Below the pieces are notes generated by a model. The model did no database searches and was not told the origin of the DNA. It worked only from the letters and a program-made list of their open reading frames with translations. Position numbers and translations under genes: made by a program. Below, piece after piece: positions 9,790-19,240 of a DNA stretch of 64,000 nt. Numbering within the stretch: position 1 is the stretch's first letter; each line of letters starts with the position of its first letter. Source of the stretch: Leptospira ellinghausenii (lineage in GTDB: Bacteria; Spirochaetota; Leptospiria; Leptospirales; Leptospiraceae); assembly GCF_003114815.1 (NCBI RefSeq), contig NZ_BFAZ01000006.1, positions 248,001-312,000 of the forward strand, in the 5' to 3' direction.

Positions 9790-11217
9790 CTATTTCGAAA
9801 CGGGGTAAGCTTCGTTTCCGTGTTCCAAAATATCCAATCCTAACAATTCTTCTTCTTCCGAAACCCGAAGGCCAACTGTCTTTTTGATCAAATAAAATAC
9901 CAGAAAGCTCACAGGAAATGCCCAAAAAAACGCAGTCACAACTCCAATCGCCTGTGCAGCAAATTGAGCAAAACCTGCCCCATAAAAGAGTCCTGTATCG
10001 AGACTAAAAAGACCATAAGCCAAAGTCCCCCAGGCACCACAAACACCATGAACAGAAACTGCACCAACGGGGTCATCAATCCTTTGTTTGTCTAAAAAAA
10101 GAACGGAAATGATGACTAGGACTCCTGCCACAAGGCCAATGAGAACAGCACCGAAGATACTGACATTGTCGCAAGGTGCGGTGATCGCAACAAGACCTGC
10201 AAGGCCACCATTGAGAGTGAGGCCAATTTCTGGTTTTTTGAATAGATACCATGTGAGAACCATAGCACTGATGGCACCAGCACAAGCTGCCATATGAGTC
10301 ACAACAGCAATTTTAGCAAAACTCCCTCCTTCGATCGAAGTCGTCGAACCAGGGTTAAAGCCAAACCATCCAAACCATAAAATAAAAACACCAAGTGCCG
10401 CCATTGACATATTATGGCCTAAAATTGGATACACGCGACCATCGGATTGGAATTTACCCATACGAGGTCCAACTACGATGGCACCTGCAAGCCCTGCCCA
10501 TGCACCGATGCTATGGACAACTGTTGACCCAGCAAAATCATGAAACCCAACACCTTCTCCACCACCAAGTCCTAAAGTTTCGAGAAAACCCGTTGAGATC
10601 CCAAGTAAACTCCCCCAAGCAAAAGAACCAAACACGGGATAAATGAAAGCAGTAATCACCACAGAGAAAATCAGATATGCTGAGAATTTTGTACGTTCCG
10701 CCATTGCTCCGGAAACAATCGTTGCGGCTGTGGCAGCAAATACGATCTGGAAGATAAAAAAGGTATACTTGGATGGATCCATACTCCCATCCTCTGCATT
10801 GATGAGAGATTCGGCAAATGATGGAAGACCAATTCCAAATCCACTCACGATTTGAGGACCAAACATAATTGAAAATCCAATGAGCCAATATGCTATCGCT
10901 CCCACTGTTAAGTCAGAAAAGTTTTTCATGAGAATGTTCACTGCATTTTTAGCACGTGTGAATCCCGCTTCCACATAGGCAAAACCAGCTTGCATAAAAA
11001 ATACAAGGAAGGCAGCGATGCAAGTCCAAACCCAATTTGCCTCTTGTTTTGTGGTTTCCAATGCCAGTTTTGTCTCTGCCAGTGAGGTTTTGATCTCTGC
11101 CATTTCCTTGACGAGTGATTCCAAACTATCTTTGTCAGGGGTAATGACCGTATCTGCAAATACATTACTTACCAACAGTAATCCTATCAAACTAAAATAA
11201 ACTCCGAAATGTCTCAT
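9790..11217 (-). CDS. amtB: Ammonium transporter (Amt/MEP/Rh family)
   Basis: Inner-membrane ammonium channel. The 475-residue protein begins with a cleavable-looking signal peptide (about residues 1-21) and a helical segment (about 25-58) before the Amt domain, a longer N-terminus than the E. coli protein. Conserved pore features are visible: the FHDFAGSTVVHSIGAWAG segment with the structural Asp and first pore His, and VSVHGVCGAWG with the second pore His. AAGGA precedes the ATG. No glnK or glnB is adjacent. The gene follows a GAF/SpoIIE/TPR phosphatase with a 10-bp gap, implying cotranscription. Confidence 0.94.
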   Translation of the reverse strand: MRHFGVYFSLIGLLLVSNVFADTVITPDKDSLESLVKEMAEIKTSLAETKLALETTKQEANWVWTCIAAFLVFFMQAGFAYVEAGFTRAKNAVNILMKNFSDLTVGAIAYWLIGFSIMFGPQIVSGFGIGLPSFAESLINAEDGSMDPSKYTFFIFQIVFAATAATIVSGAMAERTKFSAYLIFSVVITAFIYPVFGSFAWGSLLGISTGFLETLGLGGGEGVGFHDFAGSTVVHSIGAWAGLAGAIVVGPRMGKFQSDGRVYPILGHNMSMAALGVFILWFGWFGFNPGSTTSIEGGSFAKIAVVTHMAACAGAISAMVLTWYLFKKPEIGLTLNGGLAGLVAITAPCDNVSIFGAVLIGLVAGVLVIISVLFLDKQRIDDPVGAVSVHGVCGAWGTLAYGLFSLDTGLFYGAGFAQFAAQAIGVVTAFFWAFPVSFLVFYLIKKTVGLRVSEEEELLGLDILEHGNEAYPVSK

Positions 11218-11227
11218 ATAACGTTCC

Positions 11228-13048
11228 TTAACTGACCTTTTGGGTATGTGATTCTAATCTCAAAAGTGAAGTTTTTAATTCCAGATTTTGAGGTGTGTTT
11301 TTTACGCCTTGTTGTAATACCTTAATCGCTTTTGGTTTCGCATTTTCTTTTAAATAACACTGTGCAAGTAATATACTCGCTTTCGCAAAACTATGGTCAC
11401 TGGAAAGTGCCATCTTTAAAGCTCGTTTTGCTTCCGAAATCATACCAGCTTTGTAATATGCTCTGCCCATCATAAAATGAGAAGCAGCTGTGTTATCACC
11501 GGAAGTTCTTAAATACTCTTCTAAGTAACGAATGGCTTCTGTATACTTTCCATCTCTGTAATACATTTTCCCAAGAAATACCAAGATCTCTTTTAAGGAA
11601 GAATCGATACTAAATGCTTTAAGAGCTTGAGCATAGGCTTCTTCCATTTTCATTTTGGAATTGGATTGTTTTGCTAGTTGGATATAATGAGATGCTTCAG
11701 GAATTGAATCACCACAATATAGAAAGAGAAAACTTAAGTCGTCTCCATTCGGGACTTCTCCTTGGTAAGTTCGGAAACGTTTGATAAAAGAGGATGCTAA
11801 TTTTTTTAGATCCACTTTTCCTCTTCCTTCAATGACAAGTTTTTCTCTCTCATCATGTAACCAGGTTTGGATTCTCTCCACACCTACTTCATCTTTTAAA
11901 TGGTTTCGTTGTTCACTGAATCCATCTGAGATCAAAAGTAAAAAGTCACCAGGTTCGAGTTTGCCTTGTTTTTCCTCATAATCGATTTTGCGGACTGGCA
12001 AAATTCCTAAAGGAACTCCTTTGGTATCATATTGAATGAAGGTATCATCGGAAGCTTTGTAATGTAACATCCGTTGGTGGCCTGCATTCACATATCCAAA
12101 GGTATAATCACTAAAAATACGAACCATAAAGGCAGTGAAGTAGGTAGATTCAGGGAGTTGTTCCCGTAATTTTTCACCTAACTCCTCCATGATTTCAGTA
12201 AGACCAAGTCCTGCCATGACGGAACGTCGGAACTGATGGTGGATCGCCATTGTGACAAGAGCTGCTGGAATTCCATGTCCCGATACATCAATGTTAATGG
12301 CAGTTAACGAATGACCTTGTCTTACAATGTCGACTAAATCTCCACTGACTTCTGCCATTGGTTCGTAATGGCTTGCAAAATAAATTCCATTCCATGCACT
12401 TAAGTCCTGGGGTAGGATTTGGCTTTGGACATTTCGTCCCATTTTCAAATCCCATTCTAATTGGTTTAAGATGGCGGCTTCCCTTGCCCTTGCCGTGACA
12501 AGTCCTTCAATCAGGCGCACTCCATATAAAGCAAGTGCCAGTTGGGAAGTTAAGGCTTCAAGGATTTCCAAATCATCAATGATATAAAAATTTTCCCTTT
12601 CACTTTCTACTGCAAGAGTTCCAAGGATTTCTTCCTTTTGCATGATAGGAACACACATCACCGATTTGGTTTTTTCCCCTTCATCAAAGTAATGAGCAGA
12701 ACGGGACAAATCGTTCACAAGAATTGGTTCTTTGGTTTCAAATACAGTCCCAGAATACCCCTCACCTATTTTTAAATTTCTGCGAGGTGGTTCTGTTTCT
12801 TTGACAAATTTAACTGGGACTAAGAACTCACCATCCCATAACCTGAGTGTGGTGTTGTCCGACTCAAATATTTCCTGGCATATCAGGATGACCTTGGAAA
12901 AGAGTTGGTCTTCTCTATCTAAATTGGCAAATTCTTTGGAGATATAAAGGAGGATTGCAATTTTATCTTTATCTGTTAATCCTCCCACAACTTTGTTCTG
13001 TCCGCGGAAGTTGACGAGCATTCGTTTGGAAACTTTGAAATCAACCAT
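11228..13048 (-). CDS. GAF - SpoIIE (PP2C-type) phosphatase - TPR signalling protein
   Basis: Cytosolic regulator of about 606 residues. An N-terminal GAF sensor domain (roughly residues 20-180) is followed by an RsbU/SpoIIE-type Ser/Thr phosphatase domain with VSGDLVDI, NIDVSGHGIPAAL and SDGFSEQRN, which carry the metal-binding Asp residues. TPR repeats fill the last ~140 residues. The frame is open from 13096, but the ATG at 13048 has AAAGG at good spacing. Such phosphatases usually act on anti-sigma antagonists; none is encoded here. The 10-bp gap to amtB suggests one transcript and a possible link to nitrogen status. Confidence 0.88.
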   Translation of the reverse strand: MVDFKVSKRMLVNFRGQNKVVGGLTDKDKIAILLYISKEFANLDREDQLFSKVILICQEIFESDNTTLRLWDGEFLVPVKFVKETEPPRRNLKIGEGYSGTVFETKEPILVNDLSRSAHYFDEGEKTKSVMCVPIMQKEEILGTLAVESERENFYIIDDLEILEALTSQLALALYGVRLIEGLVTARAREAAILNQLEWDLKMGRNVQSQILPQDLSAWNGIYFASHYEPMAEVSGDLVDIVRQGHSLTAINIDVSGHGIPAALVTMAIHHQFRRSVMAGLGLTEIMEELGEKLREQLPESTYFTAFMVRIFSDYTFGYVNAGHQRMLHYKASDDTFIQYDTKGVPLGILPVRKIDYEEKQGKLEPGDFLLLISDGFSEQRNHLKDEVGVERIQTWLHDEREKLVIEGRGKVDLKKLASSFIKRFRTYQGEVPNGDDLSFLFLYCGDSIPEASHYIQLAKQSNSKMKMEEAYAQALKAFSIDSSLKEILVFLGKMYYRDGKYTEAIRYLEEYLRTSGDNTAASHFMMGRAYYKAGMISEAKRALKMALSSDHSFAKASILLAQCYLKENAKPKAIKVLQQGVKNTPQNLELKTSLLRLESHTQKVS

Positions 13049-13191
13049 ATTGGATACCTTTGCCTTTGAGATGCAAGTATCGTACCGACGATGCATCTCG
13101 CCTAAAGAAGTAAAAATATCCTATATTTCTCTACAAACTGGATGGAATCTGCACAAAACGTAAAATTTGTCTTTATGGAAAACAACCAAAA

Positions 13192-13208
13192 TGCTTATAT
13201 TATAAGCA
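13192..13208 (-). terminator. Short hairpin downstream of the outer-membrane protein gene
   Basis: TGCTTAT and ATAAGCA flank a 3-nt loop, 15 bp past the stop of the gene on the minus strand, followed there by a TTTTGGTTGTTTT stretch. It is a plausible weak intrinsic terminator and also lies upstream of the SpoIIE/GAF gene. Confidence 0.4.
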
Positions 13209-13222
13209 AATGGTGTTCTTGA

Positions 13223-14227
13223 TTAGAACTGTGTCTGCACTTGGATGGCCATCCTTGATTCTCCTCCATCTCTTTCTTTTACACTGATGCCTGACCTTTG
13301 CAGGGAAATTGCATAATACAATCCTTCTCCAAACCAACTTGGGAAAAATGAACCCGCAACTCCAAGCGATGCCGTATAAAAACCTCGTAAACTTTGTTCC
13401 ATACGAATCTCTCGCCCAACACCTGTTAAAACTTGGAATGATTCCATTTTTCCAATCGCCAAACTGATATTACCTGAATACATGGTCTTAACAGGATAAG
13501 GTATATACTGTGATTTATGATTTAGGTCAACGGATGTGTTTTCATAAAATTTTCGGGAACCTTCCAATTGTAATTCCAACCAATCGTTCCATTTATACCC
13601 AATTCCTAACATCAACCTTTCTGGTAATTTTTCCTTTAATCGTTCAGAACCTAAGTATTCATCAAACCGATATGTGCCCGGTGATTCTAATAAAATCCCA
13701 AATCTGAAATTTTCATACTGAATTGCAGTAGATACAGATACATTCCATGAATACGAACTATAACCTCCAAGTCTCCCGGAAACTCCAGGACCTACTTGGA
13801 TGGCGAAGGAAACATAAGGATTCAACTTCCAATTGACAAACGCTTGGAATGCATAATTGGAAAACCGTTCATCAGCAGGGAACGAACGTAAGTAAACAGG
13901 TTTTCCACGAATGCCAAATCCTATTGATTCAGAAAAAGAAAAGTACCCCGCGCCTGATAAATACAAAGGAGAAATGTTTGGATTCGCATAACTGACATTT
14001 GCAGAAGTATCCAATATATGTTTGGATTGGTATGATAAAAATGCAGTATTTCCATACAAACTAGCCATAGGGTTTGAACTCACTACACCTTGTGAAGAAA
14101 GTCCGAGTAAATATGCGGAGGGATAGGCAACATCATACCCCGAGATTTGGGCATGTAAGGGAAAAACGGAAAAACTACCAAAACATAAAACTAGAACTAA
14201 GCATTGCCATTTTGATTTGAAAATCAT
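13223..14227 (-). CDS. Putative outer-membrane beta-barrel protein
   Basis: A 334-residue protein with a clear signal peptide (about residues 1-26, cleavage after ...LHA), a body of alternating polar and aromatic residues typical of transmembrane beta strands, and a C-terminal phenylalanine (QVQTQF) as recognised by the outer-membrane assembly machinery. The N-terminal pattern SGYDVAYPSAYLLGLSSQGV resembles FadL/PorV-like barrels of spirochaetes, but no substrate can be assigned. It is transcribed divergently from the 14275 gene and ends upstream of the GAF/SpoIIE gene. Confidence 0.78.
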   Translation of the reverse strand: MIFKSKWQCLVLVLCFGSFSVFPLHAQISGYDVAYPSAYLLGLSSQGVVSSNPMASLYGNTAFLSYQSKHILDTSANVSYANPNISPLYLSGAGYFSFSESIGFGIRGKPVYLRSFPADERFSNYAFQAFVNWKLNPYVSFAIQVGPGVSGRLGGYSSYSWNVSVSTAIQYENFRFGILLESPGTYRFDEYLGSERLKEKLPERLMLGIGYKWNDWLELQLEGSRKFYENTSVDLNHKSQYIPYPVKTMYSGNISLAIGKMESFQVLTGVGREIRMEQSLRGFYTASLGVAGSFFPSWFGEGLYYAISLQRSGISVKERDGGESRMAIQVQTQF

Positions 14228-14274
14228 TTACTGCCATTCCTCCATAGATTTACTGGAAAGAAAAGGGAATTCTT

Positions 14275-14703
14275 ATGACAAAACCAATGTACAAACAATT
14301 TCGCTCTCCACAAGGGTGGTATTCTTTTTTATTTCCAGTCAACTGGGAACATATGGTGGTTGAAGAAATTCCCGCATTTTTCCATCCCGATGGTGGTGGT
14401 GCCTTACAAGTATATGCCTTTGAATCAAAACTCGAACATTTTGATGTAGATAAAGAACTCGAAAATTATCTCAAAATTCATGAAATAGATTATGACCCAG
14501 AGAAAGTTGCGGTTTTTGAAAATAACGAAGGAACAAACATTCGAGCTTGTGAATTCCAGAGAGAAGATCGCGTTTGGATGGTGTATATGGTGGCAAATAA
14601 AGAAAGAATGATCCTCTTAACTTACAATTCTGATGAAGAAGTGGGAGATGAATTATTCCAACAATTAACCAATATCATAAGTTCTGTAAGGTTTTTGAAT
14701 TAA
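14275..14703 (+). CDS. Small conserved hypothetical protein (PsbP/DUF1795-like fold possible)
   Basis: A 142-residue soluble protein with no signal peptide. The opening pattern, a SPQGWYSFLFPVNWE stretch followed by a GGALQVYAF strand and a long C-terminal helix ending in IISSVRFLN, resembles small PsbP-like or DUF1795 proteins that begin with a 'sp.gfsf.yP..W' motif. This is only a fold-level guess. It stands 80 bp upstream of an AsmA-like gene on the same strand. No catalytic residues are evident. Confidence 0.7.
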   Translation: MTKPMYKQFRSPQGWYSFLFPVNWEHMVVEEIPAFFHPDGGGALQVYAFESKLEHFDVDKELENYLKIHEIDYDPEKVAVFENNEGTNIRACEFQREDRVWMVYMVANKERMILLTYNSDEEVGDELFQQLTNIISSVRFLN

Positions 14704-14783
14704 TTTCTTTCCTTTTTTACTTTACAGTTTCCTAAATCGATATAGTCTCTAGTCCACCGTTTTAGATGGAATCAGGAGTTACT

Positions 14784-16232
14784 ATGAAAAAAATAGGTTA
14801 TGGAATTGTTGGGTTTATTGCTTCAATTCTTTTAATCATTATCATCGCATTTGTATTTGCAGGAAGTATCATCACTCCGAGCTTTCTAGTCAAACAAATT
14901 GAATCTTCCTTAAATGTCAGAGCACATGTTGAAAAAGTAAATATCAATCTCTTCAATGTTCTTTCAGGCATTGAAATTGAAGGGATCATCCTTGCGCCAA
15001 GGGATGAGATTGCGAATAGAGGAATCCCTCTAGAGGAAAGGAAATCAAAACCAAAAGGTACGATCCAACTAGGTAAAGTTGATGTTAAAATTTCGTTTTT
15101 AGCACTCTTAACAAAAACCGTCAAAGTTAATAAACTCGTCTTAAAACAACCTGATATCGCTCTTACCATGTATGAAGATGGTGGTAATAATTTAACTTCC
15201 CTATTTAAAACTCCCAAAATTGTGAATGGTGAAAAAAATCCCACACTTTCCCCTGAGGCAATAGCAGAGAAAAAAGCAGAAGCAGAAAAGGAAGCGAAAG
15301 AAAAAGCAAGTGAACCACCTTCTGGTCCATTTTCGATCAAAGACATTCCCATTGCGATTCAAATGAGTCTTGTTGGAATCCAAGAAGGGAATATCCAAGT
15401 GAATATGCGTAAAACTGGCCAACAAATCCTAGTCCAAAAATTGGATTTGGAATTAAAGGACATTGATATTGATGGAAGTGATTTAGCTTCGCATAACAGC
15501 CTAAAGGTAAATTTTGATACTGATGTAACGATCATCGGGAAAAACAAAAAAGAGGCTGCAAAGTTTTTACTGGAAACCGGTGGAAAGGTAACTCCGTTCG
15601 TGGAAAAAACAGGTTTAGTGAACCCGAAGGTAATTTACGAAGTGACCATGAAAGAAGATTCGTTCCTTTCTGGTTTTGCTGCCTTTGATGCCATAGCTGG
15701 AGAACTTCCGGCTCTTAACCAAGCAGGTCTTAAACTAGACAAATTAAAAGAAAAAGCGGAACTTAAAAAAGATGTAAGTTTCCAAGTCGAGTATAGCAAC
15801 GGTAAGGTCACTTTCCTTGACGAACCTACTTTCCCAACAAAGAATTATGACCTACAAATCACAAAAGGATCCTACATCATCACTACAACAAATTACCATG
15901 AAATGAAAATGGGTATGTTGTATGATGAAGCAGAATCTAAAAAATCCCTCGCTTCTGTAGATGAAAAAATCAAACAAGCAACCAAAGGCCAAGGGGATCC
16001 AAAAGAACTTCGGAATAAGATTGTAGGGAATTTAGTAAAGGATGATCGTTTGTTTATTCCTTTTCGGACCTATGGTGATATTCGAAATCCAAATGTAGAA
16101 CTTGGTGTTGGAATCGGAACGTTAACAGACCTCATCGGCGGGGCTGTAAAAGAAGTGATCAAAGGAAAAGCAGGCGACGCATTAAAAAAGATACCTGGTG
16201 CAGGGAATGCGTTAAAAGGATTGGGATTTTAA
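14784..16232 (+). CDS. AsmA-like membrane-anchored envelope protein
   Basis: A 482-residue protein from the ATG at 14784, chosen because AGGAG lies at 14774-14778; the frame opens earlier at 14766. A single N-terminal transmembrane segment (about residues 7-28) is followed by a motif resembling AsmA/DUF748 proteins (VEKVNINLFNVLSGIEIEGIIL) and a long beta-rich periplasmic region. A low-complexity Ala/Glu/Lys stretch occurs near residue 160. AsmA-like proteins bridge the inner and outer membranes in lipid transport or outer-membrane assembly; that role is inferred from family resemblance. It ends just before a strong bidirectional terminator. Confidence 0.72.
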   Translation: MKKIGYGIVGFIASILLIIIIAFVFAGSIITPSFLVKQIESSLNVRAHVEKVNINLFNVLSGIEIEGIILAPRDEIANRGIPLEERKSKPKGTIQLGKVDVKISFLALLTKTVKVNKLVLKQPDIALTMYEDGGNNLTSLFKTPKIVNGEKNPTLSPEAIAEKKAEAEKEAKEKASEPPSGPFSIKDIPIAIQMSLVGIQEGNIQVNMRKTGQQILVQKLDLELKDIDIDGSDLASHNSLKVNFDTDVTIIGKNKKEAAKFLLETGGKVTPFVEKTGLVNPKVIYEVTMKEDSFLSGFAAFDAIAGELPALNQAGLKLDKLKEKAELKKDVSFQVEYSNGKVTFLDEPTFPTKNYDLQITKGSYIITTTNYHEMKMGMLYDEAESKKSLASVDEKIKQATKGQGDPKELRNKIVGNLVKDDRLFIPFRTYGDIRNPNVELGVGIGTLTDLIGGAVKEVIKGKAGDALKKIPGAGNALKGLGF

Positions 16233-16267
16233 TTAGATTCCAATTACCGCAACTTTTTTCAGTGCAA

Positions 16268-16300
16268 AAAAAAAGGGACTAATGATTTAGTCCCTTTTTT
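16268..16300. terminator. Bidirectional intrinsic terminator
   Basis: A-rich tract, GGGACT, an 8-nt loop, AGTCCC, then a T tract, with the A tract serving as the T tract on the opposite strand. It lies between the convergent stops of the AsmA-like gene and typA and probably terminates both. Confidence 0.9.
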
Positions 16301-16337
16301 CTTTTTAGTCCAGATAAGTGAAATGATTCAATTTTAC

Positions 16338-18146
16338 TTATCTGCCACCACTGGATCTTTTTCTCATACTTGCATCCAAAACCTTTTTACGAAGACGCAA
16401 ACTTGCAGGCGTTACTTCCAGAAGTTCATCATCATCTAAAAATTCAATGGATTGTTCCAAAGTGAGCTTTTTCGGTGGAACAAGGCGGATGGCTTCATCC
16501 GATCCAGAAGCACGAACGTTTGTGAGTTTTTTCTCACGCACTGGGTTCACTTCTAAATCTGTATCCCGACTATTCATTCCAAGGATCATACCAGGATACA
16601 CCGCTACTTGTGGTTCAATGAAAAGGTCCCCACGTTCTTGCACTTTCCAGAGTGCATACGCAGTGGATTCCCCTGAGTCCATAGAGATAAGTGCTCCGTT
16701 TTTACGGCCAGGGATTTCCCCTTTGTATTTATCAAAACGTAAGAAGCGGCTAGACATTACCCCTTCTCCACGAGTTTCCGAAATAAAATGACCTCTGAAA
16801 CCAATGAGTCCCCGAGTTGGAATTGTGTATTCCACACGAGTGATACCAGAAGTATGCGCATCCATTCCTGTTAACTCACCCTTACGGCGGTTTAGTTCTT
16901 GGATCACAGCCCCTGTGTATTGGTCTGGAAGGTCCATTACGAGGGTTTCGTAAGGCTCAATCTTTTCACCAGCTTCGTTGTGTTTGATGATTACTTCGGG
17001 ACGAGAAACTTGGAGTTCGTATCCTTCTCTTCTCATGTTTTCAATGAGGATGGATAAGTGGAGTTCTCCACGTCCTAAAATTTTGAAACGATCTTTGTCT
17101 TCAGTTTCTTCCAAACGAAGTGCTACGTTGGTTTCTAATTCGCGGTCAAGGCGTTCGCGTAAATTACGTGTTGTAACAAACTTTCCTTCTTTCCCAGCAA
17201 ACGGTGAATTGTTCACCATAAAGAACATCGATACTGTTGGTTCCTCTACTTGGATCGCAGGTAGTGGGAGTGGATTTCCCATATCACATACAGTATCCCC
17301 GATGAACACATCTGGAATTCCTGCCATGGCAACGATGTCTCCAGATCCTGCTTCGTCAATTTCGTAACGAGTGAGTCCTTCGTAACCATAAAGTTTTGTG
17401 ATTTTATAATTGGCTGTGGTTCCGTTTGTTTTGGCAAGAGTCACATCAGCGCCTTTTTTCATGGTACCTTGGTAAATTTTACCAATGGCAATGCGACCAA
17501 CATATTCATTATAATCCAGTGCTGTGACTTGGAATTGGAGTGGTTTGTCACTTTCGTTTTTCACTGCAGGTACATGTGCCAAAACCTTATCAAGAAGTGG
17601 TTCAATGTTCGATCCTGGAACTTCCGAAAGATGATTTACTGCCCATCCTTGTTTGGCAGAAGCATAAATGATAGGAAAGTCTAACTGTTCTTCGGTGGCA
17701 CCTAGGTCACTAAACAAATCAAATACTTTGTCTACAGAAAATCCTGGTCTTGCCCCTTCACGGTCCACTTTGTTCACAACCACAATTGGTTTGTGTCCGA
17801 GTTGGAGTGATTTCCCAAGCACAAACCGAGTTTGTGGCATTGGTCCGTCGAATGCATCCACTAGTAAAAGTGTACAGTCTGTCATGGACAGAACTCGTTC
17901 CACTTCTCCACCAAAGTCAGCGTGACCTGGAGTATCTACGATATTAATGCGAGTTCCTTTGTACTTTACCGAAGTGTTCTTGGCAAGGATCGTAATCCCT
18001 TTTTCCTGTTCCAAAGTGTTGGAATCCATGATTCTTTCTCGGTCTTCTTTTGCGGTTACGGCGCCCGTATGGCGAAGGATACAATCTGTTAGTGTCGTCT
18101 TACCGTGGTCGACGTGTGCGATGATGGCTATGTTGCGAATTTCCAT
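16338..18146 (-). CDS. typA: Ribosome-associated translational GTPase TypA/BipA
   Basis: EF-G-like GTPase acting in 50S assembly and stress adaptation. The 602-residue protein has the G1 motif [10 protein letters not shown], the G2/G3 region EQEKGITI and [13 protein letters not shown], the G4 motif NKVDR and the BipA-specific C-terminal region with [12 protein letters not shown]-initiated extension to 18167 is possible, but the ATG at 18146 gives the normal family N-terminus ([16 protein letters not shown]). It is divergent from rplU; the 118-bp gap must hold both promoters. Confidence 0.96.
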   Translation of the reverse strand: MEIRNIAIIAHVDHGKTTLTDCILRHTGAVTAKEDRERIMDSNTLEQEKGITILAKNTSVKYKGTRINIVDTPGHADFGGEVERVLSMTDCTLLLVDAFDGPMPQTRFVLGKSLQLGHKPIVVVNKVDREGARPGFSVDKVFDLFSDLGATEEQLDFPIIYASAKQGWAVNHLSEVPGSNIEPLLDKVLAHVPAVKNESDKPLQFQVTALDYNEYVGRIAIGKIYQGTMKKGADVTLAKTNGTTANYKITKLYGYEGLTRYEIDEAGSGDIVAMAGIPDVFIGDTVCDMGNPLPLPAIQVEEPTVSMFFMVNNSPFAGKEGKFVTTRNLRERLDRELETNVALRLEETEDKDRFKILGRGELHLSILIENMRREGYELQVSRPEVIIKHNEAGEKIEPYETLVMDLPDQYTGAVIQELNRRKGELTGMDAHTSGITRVEYTIPTRGLIGFRGHFISETRGEGVMSSRFLRFDKYKGEIPGRKNGALISMDSGESTAYALWKVQERGDLFIEPQVAVYPGMILGMNSRDTDLEVNPVREKKLTNVRASGSDEAIRLVPPKKLTLEQSIEFLDDDELLEVTPASLRLRKKVLDASMRKRSSGGR

Positions 18147-18264
18147 TGTTTTTACCAGAAATTCCAATCCGCTTAGGCTGTAAATGGGGATTTCAGTTTG
18201 ACAAGAGGTGCCTTTCAGAAATCCTGGTAAGAACTACATTCGAGAAAGAGATTAGGATAGTTAT

Positions 18265-18573
18265 ATGTTCGCCATCATTGAACTTGGAGCCAAACAATTT
18301 AAAGTGTCTCCTGACCAGGTATTCGTCGCAGAAAAAACAGGAAACACGGTTGGAAGCACAGTAGAAACGAAAGTCCTACTCCTTTCCGATAATAACAAAG
18401 TGAACATTGGGTCACCAGCATTGTCTGGGGCAAAAGTCACTTTAAAGGTATTAGAAGACTGCAAGGGTGAAAAAATCCACGGTTTTAAATACAAAAAAAG
18501 AAAGAACTATAAGAAGTCTTGGGGTCACAGACAACAACTCCAAAAACTGCAAGTAGTTTCGATCAGCGGTTAA
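18265..18573 (+). CDS. rplU: 50S ribosomal protein L21
   Basis: The 102-residue protein matches bL21 throughout: MFAIIELGAKQFKVSPDQ at the N-terminus and KYKKRKNYKKSWGHRQ at the rRNA-binding C-terminus. It begins the rplU-prp-rpmA operon. A TTGACA at 18198-18203 is a plausible -35 element for this operon, but I see no matching -10 at ideal spacing. The stop abuts the TTG start of prp with no gap, so those two genes are probably translationally coupled. Confidence 0.97.
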   Translation: MFAIIELGAKQFKVSPDQVFVAEKTGNTVGSTVETKVLLLSDNNKVNIGSPALSGAKVTLKVLEDCKGEKIHGFKYKKRKNYKKSWGHRQQLQKLQVVSISG

Positions 18574-18903
18574 TTGATTTATAGTACAATTTTTAAAGAT
18601 TTAGGAGGGAAAATCGCAGGAATCCAACTGGAAGGACATTCTCCAACGAACCTAGGTTCGAAAGGCGAAAATCTTTTGTGTGCCGGAGTTTCCACTCTCG
18701 TGCAGAGTGCTCACTCGTATTTGGCATCACAAGGCAGTTTGGAAAAAGAAGAGAAACGAGACGGGTTTCTTCGGTTTCTTGTCAAACAAAACCAAATAGA
18801 TGGCTACCAAAGCCTTCTTGCCATGGTTGAGTTTGGTTTGAGAAGTTTAGAACATTCCCACTCAAATGCGATTTCCATCCACAACGAACTAATTAAGAGG
18901 TAA
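18574..18903 (+). CDS. prp: Ribosomal-processing cysteine protease Prp-like
   Basis: A 109-residue protein between L21 and L27, the invariant location of Prp (YsxB). The catalytic pair is visible as His in LEGHSP and Cys in LLCAGVSTL, aligning with the GH...CAG(A/V)S pattern of the family. In Firmicutes Prp removes an N-terminal extension from L27. Here rpmA encodes an L27 without that extension, so the substrate must differ or the enzyme has another role. It starts with TTG directly after the L21 stop. Confidence 0.85.
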   Translation: MIYSTIFKDLGGKIAGIQLEGHSPTNLGSKGENLLCAGVSTLVQSAHSYLASQGSLEKEEKRDGFLRFLVKQNQIDGYQSLLAMVEFGLRSLEHSHSNAISIHNELIKR

Positions 18904-18906
18904 ACA

Positions 18907-19164
18907 ATGGCTACAAAAAAAGGTGGTGGTTCCACAAAGAACGGTCGTGATTCGGTATCGAAAAGACTTGGTGTAAAAGTATATGGTGGCCAACAAGCAA
19001 TTGCTGGAAACATTATCGTACGCCAAAGAGGAACTGAATACAAACCTGGTAAAAACGTAGGGATTGGTCGTGATCATACTCTATATGCACTCGTTGACGG
19101 GATTGTGACTTTCGAACACGTAACAAAAGAAAGACAACAAATCTCCGTTTACCCGAAAGCTTAA
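18907..19164 (+). CDS. rpmA: 50S ribosomal protein L27
   Basis: An 85-residue bL27, starting [16 protein letters not shown] like the mature protein and continuing [17 protein letters not shown] and [18 protein letters not shown]. The flexible N-terminus reaches toward the peptidyl-transferase centre. An in-frame stop codon (18901-18903, the prp stop) sits two codons upstream of the ATG, so an N-terminal cleavable extension is excluded. Two hairpins follow the gene. Confidence 0.97.
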   Translation: MATKKGGGSTKNGRDSVSKRLGVKVYGGQQAIAGNIIVRQRGTEYKPGKNVGIGRDHTLYALVDGIVTFEHVTKERQQISVYPKA

Positions 19165-19165
19165 T

Positions 19166-19185
19166 CCTCTCAAAAATAAGAGAGG
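19166..19185 (+). repeat. Small hairpin after rpmA
   Basis: CCTCTC and GAGAGG flank an 8-nt A-rich loop immediately after the rpmA stop, just upstream of the main terminator. It may protect the mRNA 3' end or act with that terminator. Confidence 0.55.
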
Positions 19186-19187
19186 AC

Positions 19188-19226
19188 AAAACCCGTTTTA
19201 GGTCATCCTTAAACGGGTTTTTTTTT
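19188..19226 (+). terminator. Intrinsic terminator between rpmA and obgE
   Basis: An AAACCCGTTTA stem pairs with TAAACGGGTTT and is followed by a run of nine or more Ts. It closes the rplU-prp-rpmA unit only 15 bp before the obgE start codon, so obgE expression would need read-through or a promoter overlapping this region. Confidence 0.88.
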
Positions 19227-19240
19227 GACCAAAGGAAACT

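Noticed and set aside
15240..15320. Short repeats with GCAGAAGCAGAA pattern
   Set aside because: They are codon-level low complexity (Ala/Glu/Lys) inside a coding region, not a repeat array.
14798..15352. A 184-codon open frame on the minus strand
   Set aside because: It lies wholly inside the AsmA-like gene, is antisense to it and shows no family motif; the sense frame has a proper start, signal anchor and domain pattern.
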